NCBI GenBank assembly: GCA_963974645.1
Contig: CAXBEA010000015.1
Location: 1-51,435 of the forward strand
Direction: 5' to 3'
DNA from: Motiliproteus sp963974645
Lineage (GTDB): Bacteria; Pseudomonadota; Gammaproteobacteria; Pseudomonadales; Balneatricaceae
DNA length: 51,435 nt
Below are positions 8,447-17,305 of the stretch, piece by piece (the first letter of the stretch is position 1; the number at the start of each line of letters is the position of its first letter). A program made the position numbers and the translations under genes. Below the pieces are notes generated by a model. It was not told the origin of the DNA. It saw nothing but the letters and a program-made list of their open reading frames with translations, and ran no database searches.

Positions 8447-9214
8447 CTAGCGGGGTTCCATCCGAATACCGCCGTCGAGACGGATTACTTCGCCGTTCAG
8501 GTAGCTGTTCTCGATGATGTGCTGTACCAGTGCGGCGTATTCACCGAGCGCGCCAAAGCGTTTGGGGTGCTGAACCATCTTTAGAAGCGGATCGCGAACC
8601 TCATCGGTCATTCCCTGCATCATCGGGGTATCGAAGATACCGGGTGCAATACACATGATACGGATGCCCAAACTCGCCAAATCACGAGCGATCGGCAGGG
8701 TCATGCCGACCACACCGGCCTTGCTGGCGCTATAGGCAGCCTGCCCTAGCTGGCCGTCAAAGGCGGCGACCGAGGCGGTATTGATAATGACGCCGCGCTC
8801 GCCGTTGGCATCGGGCTCATTATTAGCCATCTGCGCCGCAGCCAGCCGGAGTACGTTGAAGCTGCCGATCAGATTGATGTTGATCACCTGGGCGAATTTT
8901 TCCAGCGGTAGGGCGCCGTTGCGGCCGACAGTCTTGCCGCCCGGGGCGATACCTGCGCAATTGAGGCAAACATGGATTGCGCCGAAGCGCGCAACAACCG
9001 CAGCGATCGCAGCTTCGACCGAGGCGCTGTCGGTTACATCGATCCTGACGAACATCGCCTGAGCCCCCAGTTCTGCAACCAGGGCGTCTCCTGCTTGCTG
9101 GTTCAGGTCAAAGGCGGCGACCTTTGCACCCTGCGCGACTAGCTGTTTACTGCTGGCCAATCCCAGCCCAGAGGCGCCGCCGGTGACGATGATAACTTTG
9201 TCTTTTACGTTCAT
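8447..9214 (-). CDS. HSD10-type 3-hydroxyacyl-CoA dehydrogenase (SDR)
   Basis: 255 aa classical short-chain dehydrogenase. VTGGASGLG near the N-terminus is the NAD site, LNCAG the stabilising motif, and YSASKAG the catalytic Tyr-x3-Lys. Overall it resembles type 2 3-hydroxyacyl-CoA dehydrogenases (HSD17B10-like), which oxidise 3-hydroxyacyl-CoA or 2-methyl-3-hydroxybutyryl-CoA with NAD+. It is the last gene of a three-gene minus-strand operon after thiolase and acyl-CoA dehydrogenase, 44 bases from the latter. Together they cover three of the four beta-oxidation steps; no enoyl-CoA hydratase is in the cluster. Confidence 0.88.
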   Translation of the reverse strand: MNVKDKVIIVTGGASGLGLASSKQLVAQGAKVAAFDLNQQAGDALVAELGAQAMFVRIDVTDSASVEAAIAAVVARFGAIHVCLNCAGIAPGGKTVGRNGALPLEKFAQVININLIGSFNVLRLAAAQMANNEPDANGERGVIINTASVAAFDGQLGQAAYSASKAGVVGMTLPIARDLASLGIRIMCIAPGIFDTPMMQGMTDEVRDPLLKMVQHPKRFGALGEYAALVQHIIENSYLNGEVIRLDGGIRMEPR

Positions 9215-9258
9215 GGAAAACCCTTGTTTAATATGAGTAGCTATTCAATGTAAACAGC

Positions 9259-10416
9259 TCAGATGATTTCGCGGAGCAGTTCACGGGCGATAATGATCCG
9301 CTGGATCTCGCTGGTGCCTTCGTAGATCGAGGTGATGCGGACATCGCGGACGTAGCGCTCGAGAGGGAACTCCTTGATATAACCGTAGCCGCCCATTAGT
9401 TGCAGCGCGGTGTAGCAGGCACTGTTGGCTTTTTCGGAAGCAAACAGCTTGGCCATCGAGGCTTGTTTGGCAAAGGGTTGGCCGCGCTCCTTGGTATCAG
9501 CGGCACTCATCAGCAGCAGCCGTGCGGCTTCAAGCTCGGTGTAGGTATCGGCCAGCATCCACTGCAGACCCTGAAAATCAGCCAGTTTCTGGCCAAATTG
9601 CTGACGCTCGTTGAGATAATTACGGGCGTAGTCCATGGCTGCCAAGCCAACGCCCAGCGCTAGCGAACCTATGCCGATACGCCCGCCTGCCAGTTCGCTA
9701 ACGGCAATTTTGAAGCCCTGATTAAGTCCGCCCATCAGTGCATTTTTGGGAATACGGCAGTTGTCGAAACGCACCTCATTGGTGGATGAGGCGTGCTGGC
9801 CCATCTTTTTCTCGGCTTTGGAGATCGATAACCCAGGTGCATCGCTCTCAACCAGGAAGCAGGAGATCCCTTTGCCCTTGGCCGCATCAGGGTCTGTGAC
9901 GGCCCAGACCACGAAAACACCGGCGTATTCGGCGCTACTGATAAATTGCTTGGCACCGTTGAGAATCCAGTGATCGCCCTCATCCACTGCGGAAGTCTTC
10001 ATCGCGGAAGGATCTGAACCTGCACCCGTTTCGGTCAGACAGAATCCGCCAGCGGGGTATTCACCGCTACAGAGCTTGGGCAGATAACGCGCTTTTTGCT
10101 CGTCAGAGGCGACCACCTGAATCACTTCGGCAACCATATTGGTCACCGAAAGGCTGACCGCTGTGGATGCGCAGGCGCGCGCTATTTCGGTGATGACCAA
10201 ACTAAAGGTGACACTGCCTGCCTCCGAGCCGCCGTAGTTGGCATCGACGTTAAGGCCCATAAATCCAAGCTCGGCAAGTTTTTTGAGGTTACTCAGAAAA
10301 AGTGCCCGATCACCCTCCTGATCCAGTTTTTCGGCGACGGGTGCTAGCTCGGTTTGGGCGAACTTGCGCGCCATGTCCTGAATCATGGCTTGATCTTCGT
10401 TAAGTGACAGATCCAT
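9259..10416 (-). CDS. Acyl-CoA dehydrogenase
   Basis: 385 aa, the usual length for a soluble FAD-dependent acyl-CoA dehydrogenase. Visible blocks: FCLTETGAGSDPSAMKT (substrate/FAD contact), QFGQKLADFQGLQWMLAD, the QLMGGYGYIKE signature and the catalytic-Glu loop IYEGTSEIQR near the C-terminus. It introduces the alpha-beta double bond of an acyl-CoA and passes electrons to ETF. It is the middle gene of the thiolase-ACAD-SDR operon. Chain-length or branched-chain preference cannot be read reliably from the sequence. Confidence 0.93.
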   Translation of the reverse strand: MDLSLNEDQAMIQDMARKFAQTELAPVAEKLDQEGDRALFLSNLKKLAELGFMGLNVDANYGGSEAGSVTFSLVITEIARACASTAVSLSVTNMVAEVIQVVASDEQKARYLPKLCSGEYPAGGFCLTETGAGSDPSAMKTSAVDEGDHWILNGAKQFISSAEYAGVFVVWAVTDPDAAKGKGISCFLVESDAPGLSISKAEKKMGQHASSTNEVRFDNCRIPKNALMGGLNQGFKIAVSELAGGRIGIGSLALGVGLAAMDYARNYLNERQQFGQKLADFQGLQWMLADTYTELEAARLLLMSAADTKERGQPFAKQASMAKLFASEKANSACYTALQLMGGYGYIKEFPLERYVRDVRITSIYEGTSEIQRIIIARELLREII

Positions 10417-10476
10417 AGGGTATCTCCTGCGGCAGCGGTGAAAGGGCGTGTTTAGATGCGGCTAGCGAAGCGCGAT

Positions 10477-11664
10477 TTAGATCAGCTCCAGGGCGACAGC
10501 CGTGGCTTCGCCTCCGCCGATGCACAATGAAGCCACACCGCGTTGCTTACCGTGCTGTTTCAAAGCGTAGATTAACGACACCAGAATTCGGGCGCCGGAG
10601 CAGCCGATCGGGTGGCCCAGTGCGCAGGCACCGCCGTTTACATTCACTTTGGCGCTGTCGAGGCCCAATTCTTGGATTGCCAGCAGGGTTACGACCGCAA
10701 AGGCTTCGTTGATCTCGAACAGATCAACATCGTCTTTGCTCCAGCCGATATTACTGAGTAGCTTTTGAATCGAACCGATCGGCGCGATAGTGAACTCGGC
10801 AGGCTTCTGGGCGTGGGTGCTGTGACCGACAATACGCGCCAGCGGGGTTAAACCGCGTGCTTGGGCATCGCTTTCGCGCATCAGGATCAGTGCTGCGGCA
10901 CCGTCGGAAATGGAGCTGGAGTTGGCCGCCGTTACGCTACCATCCTTCTTAAACGCCGGACGCAGCTGGCGAATTTTATCCATTTTGGCGTTGCCGGGCT
11001 GCTCATCGATGCTGACAATGTGCTCGCCGCTGCGGGATTGGATGCTGACCGGTGCGATCTCCGCCTCAAAATCACCCGTACTGATGGCGCGCTTGGCGCG
11101 GGTCAGGGATTCAATCGCGAAGTCGTCCATCGTCTCGCGGGCAACGTCAAAGGTGTCGGCACTCTGTTGGGCGAAGCTACCCATCAGGCCACCTTCGTAG
11201 GCATCTTCTAGGCCGTCAAAGAACATGGAATCGAGTACCTGGCTGTGTCCCATGCGCAGCCCGGCGCGCGCTTTAGGCAGCAGATAAGGAGACTGGCTCA
11301 TGTTTTCCATCCCGCCGGCGACCATGATCTGCGCACTACCCGCCTTGATCTGGTCGTGAGCATCCATTACCGCCTTCATCCCCGAGCCACACATCTTGTT
11401 GATGGTGGTGCAGCCTGCTGCCAGGGGCAGATCCGCGCCCAGTGCCGCTTGGCGGGCAGGGGCTTGGCCTAGGCCGGCTGGCAGCACACAGCCCATGATC
11501 ACCTGGTCGATGTCGCTGGCCTGAAGACCGGAACGGGCGACGGCGGCACGGATAGCGGTGGCGCCGAGTTGCGGTGCGCGAACCTCGCTGAGTGCGCCCA
11601 TCATGCCGCCCATTGGAGTGCGGGCGGCGGCGACAATAACAATGGCATCGGTTGGGTGGGTCAT
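10477..11664 (-). CDS. Acetyl-CoA acyltransferase (thiolase)
   Basis: 395 aa from ATG 11664, chosen because CGAGG lies upstream and because thiolases start at this distance from IVAAARTPMGG. Catalytic residues are all present: nucleophilic Cys about 92 in NKMCGSGMKAV, His in NGGACALGHPIGCSGAR, and the second Cys in CIGGGEA. It cleaves 3-ketoacyl-CoA with CoA, or condenses two acetyl-CoA in reverse. It is the first gene of the operon and is divergent from the AraC regulator at 11930. Confidence 0.92.
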   Translation of the reverse strand: MTHPTDAIVIVAAARTPMGGMMGALSEVRAPQLGATAIRAAVARSGLQASDIDQVIMGCVLPAGLGQAPARQAALGADLPLAAGCTTINKMCGSGMKAVMDAHDQIKAGSAQIMVAGGMENMSQSPYLLPKARAGLRMGHSQVLDSMFFDGLEDAYEGGLMGSFAQQSADTFDVARETMDDFAIESLTRAKRAISTGDFEAEIAPVSIQSRSGEHIVSIDEQPGNAKMDKIRQLRPAFKKDGSVTAANSSSISDGAAALILMRESDAQARGLTPLARIVGHSTHAQKPAEFTIAPIGSIQKLLSNIGWSKDDVDLFEINEAFAVVTLLAIQELGLDSAKVNVNGGACALGHPIGCSGARILVSLIYALKQHGKQRGVASLCIGGGEATAVALELI

Positions 11665-11929
11665 GGTCAGGCCTCGTGTGTAGGTGGATCCTGAATGCGC
11701 GATGGTGCTATTCAGAGAGTTCAAAGCTTAGGCGAAAAAAGAAGAGCAAGCAGGCTGCTACTATGCGCGCTTATTGGGTGGCAATAAATGACAGTTTGTG
11801 ACCATTTACATCACATAATGTTACATTTGCTGTTTCGGTGGGCTCGTTCCGTATAGCACTGTCTGGAATTGAGCCTGAGGGGTGATAGATTGAACCTAAG
11901 AATCTAGCAATAACGGGAACAGGGAGTCT

Positions 11930-12937
11930 ATGGCAACCGTTGATATTCATTACCTCAAGGCGGCTCTCGCCTGCGCCGAACGCAGCGGTCATGACCGGCA
12001 GCAGCTGATGACGCAGACAGGTATTGCGGCTGAACATCTGTTGCAGCCAAGGGCACCTGCAGAGCTGATGGCACGTCTGGTGCAAAGGCTCTGGGTGCTA
12101 CTGGACGACGAATTTATGGGCTGCACCGGGACGCCGTGCAAGCGCGGCGTGTTTGCATTGATGGCACGCCACGCGCTCCACTACGAGACGCTGGAGGTGA
12201 TGCTGCAGCAGGGGATCGAGCTCTATAACCTGTTCACCGACTATATATCTATGCATCTAGGGCGTGCTGCGGCGGGAGCGGAGTTTGAGGTGGTTTTCAG
12301 CCATCCCGAGCTAGATCCAGACTATTTCTACCGTGAATTCTGGTTGCTGATCTGGCATCGATTCTCGAGTTGGTTGATTGGGCGCAGCATACCTCTGTTA
12401 CAGATCAGTTTTCCCTATCCGCCACCGGCGCATGCCGCTGAGCTTAAACATCTGTTCCCCTGTCCGCACCGGTTCAATCAAAGCAGTCTTAAATTTACCT
12501 TTAGCGCAGATTTCCTGGAGTATAAATCGCTGCGTACCCAGCGGGATCTGGCCCATTTCTTACGCGATTCTCCGGTGGGACTGATGACGATCGCAGACGA
12601 TGAGCTCAGTTATAGAGCGAGAATCCGCCGGGATCTATTAAAGCCTTTTAAGGATGAGTTGCAGCTGCCCACGTTTGAGAGTCTGGCGTCTGGTTACGGT
12701 CTTAGTGCTCAGACGTTACGGCGGCGGCTTAAAGCAGAAGGCTGCAGTTATCCGCAGATTAAAGATCAGATTCGCCAGGACCTGGCGATCGAGCGGTTGC
12801 GCGTCCAGAGGCTGTCGGTAGCAGAGATTGCTAGGCAGCTGGGATTCAGCGAATCCAGAGCTTTTACTAGAGCCTTTAGGCACTGGACCGGTAGTTCTCC
12901 GAGCGAATACAGGCAGCGCTGGAATGGCTCGTCGTAA
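11930..12937 (+). CDS. AraC-family transcriptional regulator
   Basis: 335 aa. Residues 1-200 fit the arabinose-binding-like N-terminal domain of the AraC subgroup that includes OruR and virulence regulators (GCTGTPCKRGVFALMARHALHYETLEVML). The last 100 residues are the double helix-turn-helix: FESLASGYGLSAQTLRRRLKAEG, then SVAEIARQLGFSESRAFTRAFRHWTGSSPSEYR. It is divergent from the thiolase operon across 265 bases, so control of acyl-CoA oxidation is the simplest role. Confidence 0.9.
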   Translation: MATVDIHYLKAALACAERSGHDRQQLMTQTGIAAEHLLQPRAPAELMARLVQRLWVLLDDEFMGCTGTPCKRGVFALMARHALHYETLEVMLQQGIELYNLFTDYISMHLGRAAAGAEFEVVFSHPELDPDYFYREFWLLIWHRFSSWLIGRSIPLLQISFPYPPPAHAAELKHLFPCPHRFNQSSLKFTFSADFLEYKSLRTQRDLAHFLRDSPVGLMTIADDELSYRARIRRDLLKPFKDELQLPTFESLASGYGLSAQTLRRRLKAEGCSYPQIKDQIRQDLAIERLRVQRLSVAEIARQLGFSESRAFTRAFRHWTGSSPSEYRQRWNGSS

Positions 12938-13089
12938 ATACTAAATTAGAAAACGCTGCTAACAGCGAATGAGTCTGAGCGTTGCGGGGAACTGACCGGA
13001 AGTGCGACAGCGAAATTTGCCATGATCAAATCGGTAGCTGGCACCTAAGGCAGCTATGCTTAGGCAAGTTCTCTGTCGAAGGCTGAGGC

Positions 13090-13827
13090 ATGGCTCAACG
13101 ATCGCTCTTGCTCGCACGCTGTTTGTTACTGCTGGGCTGCTTAAGCTGGCTGCTGCCTGCGCATGGCTGGTCATTTTTCAAAGATCGTTCGGGGACTCAT
13201 GTACCGGCCGTCGGTAAACTGCTGGTGGCGATGCCTAGCTTAACCAGTCCGCACTTCGGCGGCACGGTGATTCTGTTGGTTCGCTATTCTCGTGGAGGTG
13301 CTCTGGGGTTGATCATCAACCGTCCGACCCGAATCACTCTAGCCGCAGAGTATTCAAACCAGATCAACGAGCGCCATGGCGATGAAGCGCTGTTCTGGGG
13401 CGGTCCTGTCGCGATGCATAGACGGGTGATGCTGGTTGAGAATCCAGCTCTAGACAAGAAGCTGGCAGAGCAGGAGGGGGCGGTGGAACGGTTGCTTGAG
13501 CCGGTTCTTGAGCAGAACCTAGGAGGACTCTATCTGATAAATAATCGGGCTCTGTTTCAACGCTTGCTACTAGACGACCAGCTCCATTCGAGGATGCGAG
13601 TTTTTGCCGGTTATTCGGGCTGGGGGCCTTCGCAGTTAGAGCGGGAGATTATTCGCGGCGACTGGTTGGTGCTGCCGGGGGGCGTAGAACTGGTGATGCA
13701 GTCTGATCCTGAATCGATCTGGTCGCAGCTGATCCATCAACAACGGGGACAGATGGTGATCTATAAGCCTAATCCGACCTCAACCCAGCCTGCTCAGCGA
13801 TCGCTGCTAACCGCCTCCGGTCACTGA
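13090..13827 (+). CDS. Exported YqgE/AlgH-family protein
   Basis: 245 aa. From about residue 38 the sequence is a YqgE/AlgH (UPF0301) domain: GKLLVAMPSLTSPHFGGTVILLV, GALGLIINRPT, LFWGGPV and RVFAGYSGWGPSQLEREI. Ordinary YqgE proteins are about 185 aa, cytoplasmic and begin at this domain. This one has a clear signal peptide (residues 1-26, ending AHG) and a C-terminal extension. The biochemical function of the family is unknown. The last 59 bases overlap the convergent rarD gene. Confidence 0.82.
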   Translation: MAQRSLLLARCLLLLGCLSWLLPAHGWSFFKDRSGTHVPAVGKLLVAMPSLTSPHFGGTVILLVRYSRGGALGLIINRPTRITLAAEYSNQINERHGDEALFWGGPVAMHRRVMLVENPALDKKLAEQEGAVERLLEPVLEQNLGGLYLINNRALFQRLLLDDQLHSRMRVFAGYSGWGPSQLEREIIRGDWLVLPGGVELVMQSDPESIWSQLIHQQRGQMVIYKPNPTSTQPAQRSLLTASGH

Positions 13828-14695
13828 TGCTGCGGCGATGCCGGTAGAAGCCTTCCAGGCTATAGAGCGCCAGTGCCAGCCAGATCAAACTAAAGCCCAT
13901 CACTCTAGGACCGGTAAAATCTTCATTAAACAGCCAGATACCGATCACCATTTGGATGCTTGGGCCGATATATTGCAGTAATCCTAAGAGTGTCAGGGTG
14001 ATTCGTTGGGCGCCGTAGGCGAACCAGATCAGCGGTAATGCGGTGGCTATTCCAGTACCTGCAAACAGCAGGTTATCGCGAAGATTGCCTTGGCCAAACT
14101 GGGTTTGTCCCTGACTGCTGAGATAGAACAGGTAGAGCAGCGCGGGCAGTGCAATCACGACTGTTTCCAGTGACAATCCTTCGATCGATCCTAGCGGCGA
14201 GCGTTTTCTAATCAACCCGTAGAAACCAAAACTGAACGCCAGTATCAGCGCAATCCAAGGCGGCTCTCCATAGGCGACTGTCATGTAGACAACCCCACTG
14301 GCAGCGATAGCCAGTGCCAGCCACTGGATTCGGCGTAGCCGTTCACCCAAAAGCAACATTCCCATCAGTACGTTAAGAAGTGGGTTGATGAAGTAGCCGA
14401 GACTGGCCTCGATGATGTGTCCCGAGGTGACCGCCCAGATATAGGTGAGCCAGTTGGTCCCCAATAGCAGCGCACAACCGAGGGCAACGGCAATCAATCG
14501 AGGGGATTGGCGCAACTGTGCTAGCCAGCTCCAGCGGCGCTTGATCGTCAGTAACACAACGATAAATAGCAGCGACCAAACCACGCGGTGACCAAGAATT
14601 TCCCCGGCCTGGGCATGATCGAGTGCTTTCAAATAGAGCGGCAGAAACCCCCATAGGGTAAAAGCGCCAATAGCGGCCAGGACACCCGCATTCAT
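13769..14695 (-). CDS. rarD: RarD-type EamA permease
   Basis: 308-aa inner-membrane protein with about ten hydrophobic segments. It opens with GVLAAIGAFTLWGFLPLYLKAL, which is characteristic of RarD proteins in the drug/metabolite transporter superfamily, and contains EILGHRVVWS and ASLGYFINPL blocks. Substrate is unknown for the family (chloramphenicol-sensitivity associations only). The 3' end overlaps the convergent yqgE-like gene by 59 bases, so both C-termini share coding DNA on opposite strands. Confidence 0.85.
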   Translation of the reverse strand: MNAGVLAAIGAFTLWGFLPLYLKALDHAQAGEILGHRVVWSLLFIVVLLTIKRRWSWLAQLRQSPRLIAVALGCALLLGTNWLTYIWAVTSGHIIEASLGYFINPLLNVLMGMLLLGERLRRIQWLALAIAASGVVYMTVAYGEPPWIALILAFSFGFYGLIRKRSPLGSIEGLSLETVVIALPALLYLFYLSSQGQTQFGQGNLRDNLLFAGTGIATALPLIWFAYGAQRITLTLLGLLQYIGPSIQMVIGIWLFNEDFTGPRVMGFSLIWLALALYSLEGFYRHRRSISDRRRLAAIAEQAGLRSD

Positions 14696-14962
14696 CGATG
14701 ATTCTCTAACAACAGGTTGGTATGGATTCGACGCGTTGAGGATATGCTCTTAGGGTAATCCACGCTGTGGGCTATGTCCTGTCAAAAAAAAGCAGCAGGA
14801 CAAATGTCTGCGACTCAAGCCTCGGGGTATCTGGGATAAAAGATACGTCAAGGATCCTCGATGCTAAGACCTAGGGCGCGGATTCTAGATATATTCTCCA
14901 ATATGTCAAATATATTAAGCAAAATGGGTTTTGTGCTTGATTTATACGGCCAAAACTGTCGA
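14696..14962. other. Intergenic region between rarD and the double-receiver gene
   Basis: The 267 bases of the rarD upstream gap before the promoter at 14963 contain no open reading frame of note. The last third is AT-rich with several overlapping TATAT runs (about 14889-14920), suggesting a promoter or nucleoid-protein-bound segment. Confidence 0.5.
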
Positions 14963-14990
14963 TTGACCTACCTCCTTGGCGTGCTATTAG
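14963..14990 (+). promoter_or_regulatory. Putative sigma70 promoter of the double-receiver gene
   Basis: TTGACC (14963-14968), a 16-base spacer and TATTAG (14985-14990), ending 34 bases before the ATG. An AAGGAG ribosome-binding site follows at the right spacing from 15025. Confidence 0.5.
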
Positions 14991-15024
14991 GTAGTCTGGT
15001 TGTGTTGAACAAGGAGTTGCTGTT

Positions 15025-15813
15025 ATGCATTTGAGTGATCTCTATATACTGCTGGTCGAGCCTTCAAAGATGCAGCGGCGTGTTATTGAGAAACACCTGG
15101 CCTGTTTTGGTATTTCCAGCATCAAAAGCTGCGATACCGCTGAGCAGGCGCTGGTTATCCTTGCTGCCGATCCACCCGATCTGGTGATCTCTACGCTGTA
15201 TTTGTCGGGTATCTCCGGGGCTGAGCTGTTAACTCGGATGCGTTCGGAGCCCACGCTGAGAGAGATCGCTTTTGTGCTGATCTCCAGTGAAACCCAGTTC
15301 CGCTATCTCGACCCCATCAAACAATCGGGCGCTACCGCAGTCCTTCCCAAGCCGTTTAGTGATATTCAGTTAGCCACAGCGCTGAAAACCACGCTGCACA
15401 ATATCGAACCCGAAGAGGGAGCCAGGATTCGTGATCCTGAGCTGCTCAAAGTGCTGGTGGTTGATGACAGCCCGCTGGCGCGTAAATTTATTCGCAAGGT
15501 GTTGTCGGGGTTAGGGATCAGCCATTTTGTTGAGGCAGTCGACGGCGCCGATGCATTGGAGAAGTTGGCCGATGACTACTTTGATCTGGTGGTGACCGAT
15601 TTTAATATGCCCAATATTAACGGCCAGGAATTAACAGAGCAGATTCGCAGCAACAGTTCGCAGCGTTCGGTGCCGATTATGATGGTGACCAGCGAGGAGA
15701 GTGAAAGCCGTTTATCGGCGGTGCAGCAGGCCGGTGTCTCGGCTATTTGCGATAAACCCTTTGCCGCCGATCATGTCAAACAGTTGCTTGATAGCCTGCT
15801 GGCAGAGACTTAG
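15025..15813 (+). CDS. Double-receiver response regulator, first receiver degenerate
   Basis: 262 aa made of two CheY-like receiver domains and no output domain. The second (about 142-260) is intact: acidic pair D147/D148 in VVDDSPLAR, phospho-acceptor D192 in VVTDFNMP, and K244 in CDKPF. The first (about 1-125) keeps the fold and the KPF lysine but has VEPSKM where the acidic pair should be, and Thr57 (VISTLYL) at the phospho-acceptor position, so it should not be phosphorylated. It has its own promoter and an AAGGAG site. No cognate histidine kinase is nearby; a chemotaxis-like adaptor role is possible. Confidence 0.88.
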   Translation: MHLSDLYILLVEPSKMQRRVIEKHLACFGISSIKSCDTAEQALVILAADPPDLVISTLYLSGISGAELLTRMRSEPTLREIAFVLISSETQFRYLDPIKQSGATAVLPKPFSDIQLATALKTTLHNIEPEEGARIRDPELLKVLVVDDSPLARKFIRKVLSGLGISHFVEAVDGADALEKLADDYFDLVVTDFNMPNINGQELTEQIRSNSSQRSVPIMMVTSEESESRLSAVQQAGVSAICDKPFAADHVKQLLDSLLAET

Positions 15814-15900
15814 CTGGTAATGCCATAGTTGGCAAAGTCATAGTTAGTCGCTGTATTAGGTCGTCTGTTTTTTGAGTCAACAGAATAGTGGGAGCCGATC

Positions 15901-16284
15901 ATGACACCTTCAGAGCAAAATTGGATGCCTTCGTCGCGCGCCATAGCGATGCCGGCAGATGCGAACGCCGATGGTGATATCTTCGGCGGTTGGTTGATGT
16001 CACAGATGGATCTGGCCAGTGGCAGTTTTGCCGCTAAAGAGGCTAGTGGACGGGTGGTGACGGTGGCCGTGGATGCGATGACGTTCCATAAACCGGTCAA
16101 TGTGGGCGATGAGCTGAGCTGTTACTGCAGGGTCAGTCAGCGGGGTAATTCATCAATCCGGGTCCATGTCGAAAGCTGGGTTACCCGCCACTATAGTGAT
16201 CTTGAAGAGAAGGTCACCGAGGGCTGCTTTACCTTTGTGGCGATCGACTCCAAACGCCATCCAAGACCGATCACGCGATTTTAA
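15901..16284 (+). CDS. yciA: YciA-type acyl-CoA thioesterase
   Basis: 127-aa single hotdog-fold protein. PADANADGDIFGGWLMSQMDLASG is the signature of YciA/BACH-type thioesterases and includes the catalytic Asp region; VTVAVDAMTFHKPVNVGDELSCY is the central strand pair. It hydrolyses acyl-CoA to free acid and CoA in the cytoplasm. GTGGGAG upstream supports the ATG. It sits 87 bases after the response regulator with no sign of shared function. Confidence 0.88.
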   Translation: MTPSEQNWMPSSRAIAMPADANADGDIFGGWLMSQMDLASGSFAAKEASGRVVTVAVDAMTFHKPVNVGDELSCYCRVSQRGNSSIRVHVESWVTRHYSDLEEKVTEGCFTFVAIDSKRHPRPITRF

Positions 16285-16351
16285 GCACTTGAACAGGCTT
16301 TGATCTCTGTTTATCTTAGATCTTTCTTAATTTGTAAGAATCGGGCTTAGA

Positions 16352-16513
16352 ATGGCTGAATTAAAAACGGTTTCTGTCTCTGCATCTATGGCTGCAGGTT
16401 ATCGCGGCAGTGCGGATATTCGTGGCCATCAGGTTGTTATCGACCCGCCCGAAAATGCGATGGGCAGCGATCAAGGACCAGCGCCTCTGGAGCGTTTCGG
16501 GTTTCTGAACTAG
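16352..16513 (+). pseudogene. Truncated OsmC-family protein
   Basis: A 53-codon frame beginning MAELKTVSVSASM and reaching IRGHQVVIDPPENAMGSDQGPAPLE reads as the first third of an OsmC/Ohr-type peroxidase, then turns into FGFLN and stops. The two redox Cys of the family, which come later, are missing, and no continuation is seen in other frames up to 16571. Intact family members are about 140 aa. Confidence 0.6.
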
Positions 16514-16571
16514 CAGAGATAGCCGCGCTCTATCCACTGCAATTTATCCATTGAAAGTATATCTACTGAAT

Positions 16572-17234
16572 ATGCGGCTAACTGAATTTATGTCCATCGA
16601 ATTATCGATCCTGGGGCTCTACCTGATCGCTTACTGCGTACTGCATTCGTGGCTGGCGTCATTGCGCTGTAAAGCCTGGTGTGCCGAGCGTTGGCCCGAC
16701 GCGATGCGCTATTACCGACTGCTGTTTAATCTGGCAGCGGTGCTGTTACTTATTCCTGTAGCGATGCTATTGGTCTATGCGTCAGGGCCTAAGCTTTGGC
16801 AGTGGAGCGCTGGCTGGTCCTGGCTGATGCATGCCCTGACTCTGGGATCGGCTCTGGCCTTCGTCAGCTCTTTACGCGATTACGACCTGAGCCAGTTCAG
16901 CGGCTCTGCGCAGCTGCGTCAACCGCAGCCTGATCCCGAACATCAGGCCCGCTTTCATCTGGGCTGGTGGCACCGCTGGGTGCGTCATCCCTGGTACTTT
17001 TTTGCCCTGGTGATGCTCTGGAGCCGAGAGATGGATGCGGCCCAGCTACTGGCGACGTTGTTTATCTCGCTTTATTTGGTCCTGGGTTCCAGGTTGGAGG
17101 AGCGTAAATTGAGACTTCAGTTTGGCGAGGTGTATCGCCAATACCAGCAGCAGGTGCCGGGCTTGCTGCCGCTGCCCTGGCGTTTCCTGAGTGCACAGCA
17201 GGCCCGGGATCTACTGCAGCGCGCGAATCCCTAG
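16572..17234 (+). CDS. Isoprenylcysteine-methyltransferase-like (NnrU/MddA-type) membrane protein
   Basis: About 220 aa with five or six hydrophobic segments. The C-terminal part has the pattern of the ICMT-like phospholipid/thiol methyltransferase group: HRWVRHPWYFFALV, then LEERKLRLQFGEVYRQYQQQVPGLLP, which bind SAM and line a membrane active site in characterised relatives. The substrate is unknown. Starts at TTG 16551, ATG 16572 or ATG 16590 are possible and none has a strong ribosome-binding site; 16572 is a compromise. It converges with cmoB. Confidence 0.72.
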   Translation: MRLTEFMSIELSILGLYLIAYCVLHSWLASLRCKAWCAERWPDAMRYYRLLFNLAAVLLLIPVAMLLVYASGPKLWQWSAGWSWLMHALTLGSALAFVSSLRDYDLSQFSGSAQLRQPQPDPEHQARFHLGWWHRWVRHPWYFFALVMLWSREMDAAQLLATLFISLYLVLGSRLEERKLRLQFGEVYRQYQQQVPGLLPLPWRFLSAQQARDLLQRANP

Positions 17235-17305
17235 CGCGCCTTTCGAGTAGAACTAATCGTTTGTGAGTGGCCGGGTTGTCCTTAATAGCCCGTATGGACT
17301 CTGGC

